Origin: Sipunculus nudus
Taxonomy: Eukaryota > Annelida > Sipuncula > Golfingiida > Sipunculidae
Direction of reading: 5' to 3'
Length of the DNA stretch: 64,000 bases
NCBI GenBank assembly: GCA_026874595.1
Contig: CM049306.1
Coordinates: forward strand, 23,173,019 to 23,237,018
This document shows, piece by piece, positions 39,501 to 51,900 of this stretch. Under the pieces are notes generated by a model, which did no database searches, was not told where the DNA came from, and was given only the letters and a program-made list of their open reading frames with translations. The first letter of the stretch is position 1. Each line of letters begins with the position of its first letter. A program made the position numbers and the translations under genes.

Positions 39501-42278
39501 CCATTATGTTTGGGCCCATAACTTTTTTAAATTATATAATACTGACTTAATATCTGGCATGTAGATAGGAACTATATAGAGAAATATTTATTGTAAATAT
39601 GAAGAAAACCAGATGAGTGGTTTTGATATTAGGCAGTCCTGAAGTGTGAAAATAGATTTCTAATATAAAATTGAGGTTTTTCCTTAATATCTCGAAGGAA
39701 CGAAGTCCTATTGACCCAATTTTCGGCATGGTAGGAGATTTTGGGGACATCTAACAGTATGCGGAATTTCAGATTTGTAGGTCCAACAGTGTCGAAACTT
39801 GCCAGTCTTACGGACGGACAGACGGACAGACAGACAGACGGACGACGGACAATGGACCACGACTATAGCTCAGATGACTTATAGTCAGCTGAGCTAAAAA
39901 CCAATAAAATTTTATAAATTTATTGTTTATTGTTATGTTGTTAGTTAAAACTACTAGATGAGTTGGGTTGGACACCTGGATCAACTGTGGCTGGCCATTA
40001 GGTGCCTGGCTGCCCCAGTGTACCCCTCGCCTATGCATAATTTGATGAAAGTTCAACAAGGTCAACATACAGGTGACTCAAGAGGGGCTGGGGAGAGCTT
40101 AAAGGTCTAACATGGTCTCATAAAAACATTAATAAAAGCTACAAGTTTTGGCCAATTTCTTTCAGCTTCCTAAACTAAAAAGCTGAAATCCTTATGAGTG
40201 CATGATATGAAAATTATATCAACAGTGCTCACAGGAAACAAATGTGCCATGGTCAAATTTTGGCAAAATTTAAGGTACTTATTTTATATTTATTCTAATA
40301 ACTTATAAAATTTGAAAAATTCAGAACTAATTTTGGGTATTCAATTGAATCTTGATTAAATAATGTTACATCCCTGACAAAAAATCTCTAGCTTCAGCAA
40401 TCCTCTTGTTTTAAGGGAGTAAATATATTTCTTGATTTTTTACAAAGTGCATTATGTTTTGGCCCATAACTTAAAACAATTACGCAATACTGACATCATT
40501 TCTGGCATGTGCATAGAGAATGTACAGAAAAATGATAACAAAAACATGCTGTGAAAATTAAATCCACAGCAATTACAGGAAAAAAACATGCCATGGTCAA
40601 AGCTGGGCAAAATTTAAGCTACCAATTTTTTATTTTTGTTAATATTTCAAAAAATTTAACAGATTTTGATCTAATTTTGGGTATACAATTTAATTTTGAT
40701 TAATTAAAGTTATATTACTGGAAAAAAGTCCATAGCTTGAACATGTTTTGTGTTAGGTGATCAAATATCTTTCCTGATTTTTTACAAAATGCATTGTTTG
40801 GGCCCATAACTTTTTTAAAGGCCTACTTCCATGAAAAAAATAAAATGAGATACTACTTTATTCATTTACATGTATATGTATAAATTATGGTAGAATAAAA
40901 TCAAGCTTTGAGCACTTAACCGTTAAAATTTAAATCGAAAGACCCGTAATCCACCCCACTCAGGGGCCCCAAGCCAAACAGAAGCGTCCTGGCCAAGGCG
41001 ATTGTGACGTCACAACCAGAACACACTGGGCGGTATTGTAATGGCATCAGTTGAGTTTAACACGATCTGGGGAAAATATGCCAAAGTATTGCGTCGTCGG
41101 GATGAGCAGTAACATGAAGGGTGATGGTGTGAGCTTAATCATATTTTAACAAGTGTATATGCCACATGTTCGTGCCAAATGGACAGGATTTCCTTTACAG
41201 AAGAGGCCGAACTGGACCCCGCCGGGCATGATTCGGGAAGGGGATTCCCCAGGTTTGGCCACTGTCATGAGGGTGCGGACGGACTTTTCCTGACATTTAG
41301 TCACCTTTGTTGCCACTTTTGTTGCCACTCTATATCCCGTACATGCGTAGGTTGCTAATTAGGAAATGATGCTGCTTTTCATTTTTACGACTCCTGTATC
41401 TCTTAGTCTTCAACTTTGCACATGTTATTCCCTGAGTCGGCCTTGACACGTTGGGAGCTGGCACCACGCAGTCTGCACTGACGCCGTATCAGGATTTCAA
41501 GCGACGTGTTATATGACAACTAACATATAGCTGCTTGTTGATCGTATAAGTTTAATAATATCAAACTGATCAATCAATTAATTTATTATTAATTGTGTTT
41601 GAACGCTTGTAAATGATAAAAAACTTTATTTTTTATTTTGGGACTTTTTTTTTTTTTACTTTTTTTTTTAAGTTTAAAGAAACATATGACCGAAGGGGTC
41701 ACGTAAATCTCGGTGCATGGTGCCTCAGCAAAGGCATTAACATTGGAGAAACAATGAATAGGATTCTACAAAAATAAACCCACGTTAAAAATCGTTACTC
41801 CTTATTGTTGACAATAATCAAAATAATTCATTTTAATATTTCAAATCTTTTGAAATATCAGACAATTAACAATTAAAAAAATTATACCATGCATTTCAGC
41901 ATATTTTAATTCTGTGCCCAAATAATATGAAAAAAATAGGCTTCGTAATGGCTTCCTTACATTAAACGTGTGTGTTGTATATGGGCTGGGAATATTTTCA
42001 CTCTGTTTGATTTTTTAAAAAGTTTTCTTATAAGTATCTGTAATGATAAAATGTTATATTGTTTTAAAAATGTGTATTTGTTGTATAAAATGAGATAAGC
42101 AATGTTTTATCCATTTTTTATATAACAAAAAAAACAAATTCCATGCCAAGTGAGCACACACACACACGCATACAAATAATTTAAGAGGTGTGTTTAAAAT
42201 GTGATAAGTATGTAAATTTAAGTATGTAATACTTGTATATGAAATATGAATATATAACGTGTATACATGTAAATATGG

Positions 42279-42311
<33 letters not shown>

Positions 42312-42869
42312 AGATATATAAAGATAGACACTTGTAGTATGTATATAACAAAATATCAAATCAATTACCCAGTCAGTCATAAAGAGAACTCCAAATCTGT
42401 TTCAGCAGTCTCTCTCCTTCCTTGTTAGTATGATTTGCCATATTGCACTCAAAGTTACACTTGAACCTTCAGATGATACACTGGCCGAAGTACCCATGCA
42501 TTTAGTCCAAATATACCTATACATATACTGATCAACCTTACCAAAGACAACATATGGGTAATTTTGTATAATTTTAAATGATAATTTATTGTAAATGTAC
42601 TTTTCTTGGAATTAAATATGCTATCATGCAGAGTATTATAACTGGAATGTATGGTTTCTGGACACATTTTTTTTCATATTACACAATTCTTAAGTTGGAG
42701 GATACTAAAAGTACCCCTGAAATCCAGATAAACGGTTTTACATCAGCTCAAACAAAAACAGAGCAATTATAATGTCACTATGTGTGTGATTTTTTTATAA
42801 TGAAACATGACTCTTTCATAATTCATTTAAAAATGTGAATTTCATGCTTTGTATTATATTTCAAATTTA

Positions 42870-42941
<72 letters not shown>

Positions 42942-45900
42942 TAAATTATAAAAGGAAAGAGTGTAAATTATATAAATTATCAAATGTATTTATCATTTCC
43001 ATGATGGTGGGCCGGTGGGGGGGGGGGGGGTACTTAAAATAAGTACCACCCTCCATCAGGATGGGTGTGGTACGTATACAGCTTCATTTAAGGCTAGCCC
43101 CGTGTGTGGTACTATAAGGTTATTTGTATTTATGTGGTAAGGCCTGCCAAGTAAAAACTCGCTTTACGATAAGTATATATAGTAATACTACTGCTAAACA
43201 AAAAAAGCGCTTATCAATGTCAAAACAACAATTTTGCATTTCTGATTATGAAGCATGTATGTATAAATTATGATAAAAAGAAAGGACCAGCGCTTTATTC
43301 ATATGACAAAACCATGTTGCTTATCAGCTGATTTTTGCAGAATCAAAATATGCCACCACGGCACCAGTCACAACATTGTTAATATTATCACAACAACAAA
43401 CTTTGTTGCAAAGCGTCGCGAGCGATATTGAACAAACTCGACCAAGTCAAGAATCACCATTGGCATCTTGTACTACTCTACATTTTCTTGCTCTTAATAT
43501 TATATTACTGAATAATCTCGTTATTTTGATAATAATTACCAGATTGAGAATATCCCTTAAAATTCCCACAGACTCCATCCTCGATTTTGTACAGCCTGTC
43601 ACTTCGTCACTGGAATCAAACCTTTTGCCAGTGTTGGCTTGCAGCGGCCGCTGTCTGTGTCACCGACTTCTGTTTCTAACAACGTTTACATGGCCCAAAA
43701 TTAAATGAGGCTAATGTCGAAGTTGCCATAAATCTACAGATCTAAATTCGCCGCTTTATTCTCCTTTAACGTGTCTCAGACATTGTCATCTTACAATGAT
43801 TCCTCCGACTCGCTTGATCAGATCGACCCGTCGGCCTTGCTGAAACCACGTGGACGCGCAAACGGGGTTCTGGTTGTGACGTCACACACGTCCCAAGGGC
43901 TGTCTCAACTTTTTCAGGGGGCTCCCAGGACTATGTTCAAATATTCATTCCTATCACGGATAGTAGCTCCCCAATGTCAGTAATTTTTACATCAATTCTA
44001 TTTGTAGGTTAATACCTTTCATATATGCAAAAACACCCAGTGGGTGGAAGTAGGCCTTTAAATTATATAATACAGACATAATTTCTGGCATGTACATGGA
44101 AACTATATAGAGGAATATTTATGGTAAATATAAGGAAAAACAGATGAGTGGTTTTGATATTAGGCAGTCCTGAAGTGTGAAAATAGGTTTTTAATAAAAA
44201 ATTAAGGTTTTTCCTTAATTTCTCAAAGGAACTAAGTCGCAAAGACCCAGTTCTCGGCTTGGTAGGAGATCTTAGTGGACATCTAACATTATGCTGAATT
44301 TTTTATTCCTAGGTCTTACAGTTTCAAAACGTGCCACATCTTCGGACGGACGGACGGACGGACAGACGGACAATGGACCACGACTATAGCTCAGATGACT
44401 TATAGTCAGCTGAGCTAAAAATCATTCATGTGGAACCATAAAAGACAATTATTATAACAATTACTGTGGGGATTTGTGTTGTAAAATATTATACAAATTG
44501 GCTCAATGGCGTCAGTCGAAAAACGTTTTGCAGGTTTATCACTCATATAGGAAGATACAGCAAACTGGCTAAGTTCAGCTTCCAGTAACTCAGCCAAAAA
44601 GCACTAAACCAAAACCATTTGAACAAACTTGAATTATCAATATCTGAGGATAATTAATGTATGAGATTTAAGAATTTGGCCATTGGTTTTTGAGAAGAAG
44701 ATCTTTGTAGCCACTGAGCTAAAACGGGCTGTCATGGCATATGACTAAATTCAGCTTCCCATAACTCAGCCAGAAGTCACAAAACAGAGACCATTTGAAT
44801 AAACTTCAGAAAGCACTTTCCTAGGATCATTTCTGAGCGATATTAAACAATTTGGCCATATGGTTTCAAAGAAAAAGTTCTTTGTAGCCCTCAGTACGAT
44901 ACAGGCACTGATGACCCCTGTACAAAAAAGGCCGATGCAGGTGGCGCCACCAATACCTCAATTTCAGATATGACTCGTGACCAACATAAAATTTGGTGAT
45001 GATAGCTCCAGCAGTTTCTGAGAATGTAATTTTAACAAACTTGAGAGAGATGGTATAAGAGTTTATTTCTGTGAAATATTGAACAATTTGGCTGGACTGT
45101 TACAGAGGAGAAGATTTTTAAAGGTTTTTTAGCTTTTCCTCTATAAAATCTAAGAAAATGCATTAGCAAAATCCAATAGAATTTTTAGAAATCTAATTTT
45201 TTGCATAAAATTTCATGATGTTAGCGCCTGTCATTTGAGAGATTAGTATGGGTTAACATACAGCACTATAGTCCGTTTCATCCCCTCATGTCCACCTGAT
45301 TTTTGCTATGAAAATTTTTATTAGGTACATTTCAAGGGAAACAATTATAGTGTAGAGGAGAGGATTACAGAACCTAATTTTCAACAGGTAACTAAATTCC
45401 TACCTTATGCCATATTTGAGTAACAGAATTTTCTGAAAATATGAGAAATCAGTCTACATTTTACAACATATCAGACCCACTTATGGCAGTCAAGGTCATT
45501 GGTCACATGCAAAACAGCCTCAACTGACAGCTGCTGATTGGATGATCTCATGTAAACACTCTAAAAAATATAACCAGCTTAAACAAAGATTGATTACTTA
45601 TGGAGGGACAACCCATATCTGCCAGATCATGATAAAGAGACTAAAATGTTGAGAAACATAAACGGGGGATTTATTGTAAAATTCTTAACTGCCATATGAG
45701 TTGCCACTTCCATATGTTGTTTACTTGGAAAACATTGAAAAATATAAACTTTTAAGTAAACCATCTACAAACTAGATGTGTCGGAACGACACGCATGCCC
45801 CCGCCTGGGGCAAATTAGAAACATTAAAAAAATTTTGAAAATTTTTTTAAGTTCAGGAGGTGTCGTATGGTCAAAAGTAGGTCAACAAGGGCAAAATGCA

Positions 45901-48900
45901 AACTCGATCTGTAACAGGTCATTATCAAGCAAAACACCAAAAATCATGCCAGTATATGCAGGCATTGTGAAAAAAAAGTCCATACATGTGCATTTTCCAT
46001 AAAAATTTCTGTCTTTCATGAAATTTTCTATGTTTAGGAGCCGAAAAAAAGTCCACACATGTGCACTTTTTTATAAAATTTTCTATGTAAGAGCACCGTC
46101 AAATGGTCAAAAGTAGGTCAACTGGGACAAAACGTGAACTCGATCTGTAACTGGTCATTATCTGCCTACACCCCAAAAAATCAGGCCAATATCTGCAGGT
46201 ATTGCGAAGAAAAGTCTGTACAAGTGTATTTGTCATGAAAATTTATATTTTACATGAAATTTTCTATGTTCAGGAGCCGTAAAACAGTCAAAAGTAGGTC
46301 AACTGGGACGAAATGCGAACTCGATCTGTAACTGGTCAATATCTGCCCACACACCAGAAATCAGGCCAATATCTGCAGGCATTGCGAAAAAAAAAAACGT
46401 ACATGTGTATTTGTCATGAAATTTCATATTTTTCATGAAATTTTCTACGTTCAGGAGCCATAAAACGGTCAAAAGTAGGTCAACCGGGACGAAACGCGAA
46501 CTCAATCTGTAACTGGTCATTATCTGCCCACACACAAAAAATCAGGCCAATATCTGCAGGCACTGCGAAAAAAAGTCCGTACATGTGTATTTGTCATGAA
46601 AATTTCTATTTTTCATGAAATTTTCTAAGTTTAGGAGCCGTAAAACAGTCAAAAGTAGGTCAACTGGGACAAAACGTGAACTCGATCTGTAACTGGTCAT
46701 TATCTGCCTACACACCAAAAATCAGGCCAATATCTGCAGGAATTGCAAAAAAAAGTCCGTACATGTGTATTTGTCATGAAATTTCTATTTTTCATGAAAT
46801 TTTCTAAGTTTAGGAGCCGTAAAACGGTCAAAAGTAGGTCAACTGGGACGAAACGTCAACTCGGTCTGTAACTGGTCCATATCTGCCCACACATAAAAAA
46901 TCAGGCCAATATCTGCAGGCATTGCGAAAAAAAGTCTGTACAACTGTTTGATTTCGGAATGATGGAAGGGCGGACATGGGTAAAACTATATGCCCCGGCC
47001 ACTTTGTGGCGGGGACATAAAAAACAGGTGGACAGCAGGTGATGAAATGGACTATAGCCTTATCAACTGAAAAATTATAAGCCTCTCACTCAACCCATGA
47101 CACAAATTCATATACATCTGACTGTGGTAACGGGCCAAAATATGGACTATGTCACAGTCAACCCACTGTTTCTATTCACTTTAATGATACTGAGGTGGTC
47201 CCTGGTTTGAGAGAAACCCTGGCATTTGTTTTGATTGCTTGTGATTGCAATTGCAAACAAACCTATGTCACACAAAGCCATACGTATTATATCCATTTCA
47301 GTTTATAGCGGTTTCTTCTTTGCAATACAATGGTGACATTTTCCTCCAAAAATGACCAACATGGACAGTCAGCTTGCATTTCATGTGGAATAATATTGAA
47401 GAATAACACATATGTAAAGACAACACATTAATTGGAAAGTTTAATGCAGCATAAAAGAAATGTCAATCTGAAGTACTGTATAATATGGTATTCCTATTAC
47501 CTTCTGTTTTTGTTGTGCCTGCCCTGGGGTTAAAATCGTCATTTGCATCTTTGGACGGGGAGCCGAAGTCTCCAAGGAGGTCAGGAGCTGGTTTTGAGGG
47601 ACTCTTGGCTGGAGATGCCGTTTTGGACTCTGTAAGGTCACTTGTCATTTGGCTCTGTTGAATAGACAATCACAAATTATTAAAATAGTCTAAAATGGGT
47701 AACTAAGTCTAGTAAGATTATGCATTAAACTCAACTGAATATCCCTAGAATTGTGGGTATATCCCCTATTATAAAGGCTCTCTTCCTCTGCCACACTTAT
47801 AACTACTGACATGCAACTTATGTAACCAAATAAATCATTATTAGATAATGCTATCCCAAAAAGAGGCTACTACCTCTGATCAACATCCATGTAAAAGAAC
47901 AATTCAAAGAAACCTGATACCTAGTCATACTGCTTATATTGTTGCTAAGTAGCTGTCATGGGAGGTTTAATGGTGCTATCACCAGTTCTGTGAGAAAGAT
48001 TAGGCCATCCAAAATCTTTGGTCATGCAATATTTCAGGGTAGATCTCCAAGCCACTGTTAAGATATCTGATGTGTTGTGTGATTTTCAACAAAAAGCCCA
48101 ATTAAAGGTCACTCATCATAAAGTTCATGACACCTTTTAAACATGTTTTGGTGTCTCAAACATAAATTTATATATGTATATACACTAAGTTTGAAGAAGA
48201 TCAGTAAAATTTTTTTCGGCAGTTAACTCGCAGCCATCTTTGGATACCTTAGTTTCTTCTCTGCCATAAGTGCTTGCTGCTCCAAGGTCCACTTTGCGTA
48301 TAACCTTAGGTTTACGACTTGGTGTGGATTCTTCTGAGCGCGAGGAGTATGAGAAGTCCCTGTAACCATCTTCTCGCTCGCGTTCTGAGCCACGATCTCG
48401 GTCTCTGTACCCATCAAGATCAGAGTCTCTGTCCTGTTCTCTGTCGCGGCGTCTACTTCCTCGATCTCTGTCTCTGTCACTGAGGTCATCTGAGTAATCT
48501 CTGTATCTATTTGCTGGGCCGTCATCATCAAATAAATCATCATTGTTCCTTAAATTAAATGTTACAAGATACAAATTATATTCTATCGAGAAAAAAAATA
48601 TTTGGGTGGTACAATTCTAAACAGATTTATAAAGTTTGTGCTTCTAGGGGAATATCATTTAATTTTATGAGTTTTATGGAAGGAAATAATTTTGAAAATT
48701 CTATTTGTACACTTTTATTACCCTTATAATTAACTTATATTCAAATACTCCCAACAGCAAAGTTTCAAAGGTTTATAATAATGAACATGTTAACTAACCA
48801 GGATGTGCCAGAATGTATGATACTTTACAAATAAAGGACAGGTTCAAAAGCCACAAAATAGGACACTAGACCAACATTTGGAATTATTAGCAGAATTTTT

Positions 48901-51900
48901 AGTTATGATAATTCCAGTTAGCTAGAAAGGTTTTGGCCACGGCACAAATCTGGCAGCAGAGTTTACTTGAGTCAGACCTACAGTGGCAAGGAATTACAGG
49001 CAAGCCCAGATGGAACACTATAGTAGGATTACTACACCAACGTGAGATTACCGGAGGGGCTGTACTAAGGATAATTTTTCATGCAATAATATACTGACCC
49101 ATCATAATCAGGAGGCTCATCAAAGCCCCTTGCTCTGTTGATGAACTCTCTCACTTTGCCTATGGCCTCCTGAGCAATATTTTTGGCACTGTTTCCTCTG
49201 TCCCAACTGTCAATATCGTCCATATTACTTTTCCCTTTCGACCTTGGTTCCTCATCATATCTGTCACCTGTCATAAACATTTTAAAGATTTAAAATCCTC
49301 CAAATGTTACACAGGAGATAACCCTATTGAAAATCAGCTGAAAATTATGTTTAACAGTAGGCATCTTTTTATGTAAGCATTAGAACCACACTGTTCTCAC
49401 ATACATACACATGCGCGCACAGACACACACATAATGCCAATTAAAGTGGAGTGCCGTTTATCCAAACTTCTAGGGGAAAATTTTTTTTTGTTGAAATAAG
49501 TGAACATTCAGATAAATGTTTTTATGTAAAATAAATACACAGCACCATTGTCAGTAACCTGGTGGTGGTAATTTGCAACTGTCTTGCTCTTTTCGCACAG
49601 TGGTCTATGGGTGTGAAAAATAGTGTATGACACAAGAATTCACCTTTGGGTTGGACAAGTGGTTTTTTCACACCCACAGACCTGCAACTGAAGGCTGGAC
49701 CCCATGGACCTCAGTGTCCAACCACTTAATGTGGCACATTTCCTTTGCTGGTTGAACAGTAACAACAACATACCGGTAGATGTAGTAGATTGTGTTTTAC
49801 CACATGCAATTATGTACCACAAGCATGCACTATTCAGTCAGGACTAAGAGTAAACATTACGATCTTTTTACTATAATTCATAAGTTCAGATAAACAACTT
49901 TATTTTTGTCAACATTTTGGTTAAATGTTTATGATTTTAAGGCAAACAGTGTTCAGATAAATGGTGCTTCACTGTAGTTAAATTTAGCCCTTCCAGGAAA
50001 TATTAAAAAAGAAACAGAATGACCATGGGAGTATGTGATAGATTTTGAAGCTCAATTGTCAAAATAAAAAGTAAAACATTATCTGAATTCTGAAATTGTA
50101 TCACATTATCATATCTTTTTCTTGGAAAGGAACATATAACAGGCAGGACTAACAGGTGAAGCTTAACCTTAAAAAAAAAACCAAGAGACCATGCAGAAAT
50201 GACTAAGTATCCTGTATAATGGAAATCTAAGCCCACCAATATGATCCACCTTAGGAAACTTCTCATTATCGAAAGTAAAAACAACTGTAAAGGTAAGCTA
50301 ATCTTGAGCTACTTCTATCTAAATTTCATATTTTCTATTCAAGGTTCAGTTAAGCATTTTAAAAAGTGCCATTAAATTTTCCTATATGTGTAACACCACC
50401 ATTGGCCAGCCTCAAGACATGAAAGCTCCCCAGGGATAAGAGGAGGCTGACCACAGTGGCTGTTAAACCATCTCTGTCCACAACAAGATAGCCAGACTAA
50501 TCAGAATGATCAACAGTTTCATGTTGGCCTAATTGATTTAGAATGGATCCCTTACAGACCCTCCTGGTCCTATGTAAGGCTGGGGATAAGCCAACTGGAT
50601 CAAATGCTTGTAGCTTCTAGGCCCATACACTTGGCCTGTAATCAAATGCTGTGACACCCTCAGGGGAGCTTGTAAGTAAGCCTGCATGGCTAGGTTGGTA
50701 ATCCTGTTGAAATAAATATGATTAACCAACCCATCTTGCATAGCCCTTGCACAAGGAATATATGAACAGCTAAGGCAGTCATAACATGTTTACCTGAACA
50801 TGTAATTTAATCCATTAGTACATAAACATGATAATTACAGTTGGGTGCTAAAGATCTAAATGATGTACATAAGTGATTTATGACTACAGTGACAGCTTTG
50901 AGCTTGGTACTATCAATATATAAAGAGATGTTAGGGGGCTACAAGAGCTTGAAAGTAAATAAATTTTCAAGGATTTTCAAGAATCATTCAGCTATTTTAA
51001 AACCTGGTATTACAAACTTTCCTATATTTTTCTAAATTTGGGTGGTTTAAACAGTCCCAGGTACTGATCTGACCTTCCTGAGAGTGAGGGCAGTTTGCAC
51101 AATGTCCAGGCATAAGCTTTCAACAAGCTGTTCTTTGAGAGACTGACTGGCACAAGTACTTGTACAATACAAGCTTGGCCTTATAATGTCCCCAATTTAT
51201 TCCTTAGGTATTATGTGAAAGCCAAGTCTTCCTGTCATTATATGAAGAACATCCAATTTTTCCATAGCAGACCTGTGAAGACAATTTTCATTCTGAGATT
51301 TTCATAGGGTTTTCATTTATTCACTTAACTAGCATTTTATAAATAAATTTATTTATCACTATAACCATACAGCCTCTCGATACCTTCTACATCTAACAGA
51401 CTGTAGTCTAGACATTGTTACAGCAACTAACTGGCTGAAAGGAATAGAGCCAGATATCATGTGATTACATTATAAAAGTTACTGATTACAGCTATAACTA
51501 ATTTGTAAAAAAATTATTATTAAAAATAATGTAACACAAAATATCTATATGATTTACTGTAATTATTTTAAAAAATTATCACAAGTAAAAAAAGTCATGA
51601 CTGCAAATCTGATATCATATTTTAAACATGGCTGACTCAGCAGTGAATTCTAGGCTTCGAGTCTCCAGTATATTATAACTGGAACACATTTGTGGGCCAA
51701 ACACATGCCTAACTGACCCCTCACTTAATAAATTTATCAGTCGGTCCCCCGCTCGGTGATCTATGTTCATGTCATATATGAATGAAATAATATTCCATTG
51801 CTGTCCATGGTTTATGTGGTGGCACTTGGTAGTGTATAAGGTTTATGTTAAATTACAGTTTCATCCATGCTGTTATATCAATATGTCTTACTTGTATTTG

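Larger units (their letters stand above)
40815..44061 (+). mobile_element. TTAA-flanked DNA transposon (Kolobok-like?), degenerate
   Basis: TTAA at 40815-40818 and 44058-44061 bracket a 3239-base insert. Tips are a perfect 13-base inverted repeat: AGGCCTACTTCCA (40819-40831) and TGGAAGTAGGCCT (44045-44057). A second, 20-base perfect inverted repeat built on TGACGTCA lies at 41003-41022 and 43867-43886, almost equidistant from the ends. A broken THAP-like frame starts at 41078. TTAA targets with THAP-bearing proteins fit Kolobok elements; piggyBac also uses TTAA but lacks THAP. Insertion is into a family C2 element. No complete transposase remains. Confidence 0.8.
39898..44421 (+). mobile_element. 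family C2 element split by a 3.2-kb TTAA transposon
   Basis: 39898-40818 and 44058-44421 together match 16985-18845: same start, same body phrases, and the same microsatellite (44344-44372) and hairpin end (44386-44417). The uninterrupted relative reads TTTTTTAAATTATA at the break. The left copy's start touches the hairpin end of the preceding element at 39900 with no spacer. Confidence 0.75.

Noticed and set aside
43376..43983. Coding remnants of a transposase inside the TTAA element
   Set aside because: Two frames on the + strand have no recognisable motif; they overlap the subterminal inverted repeat and are not supported as protein.
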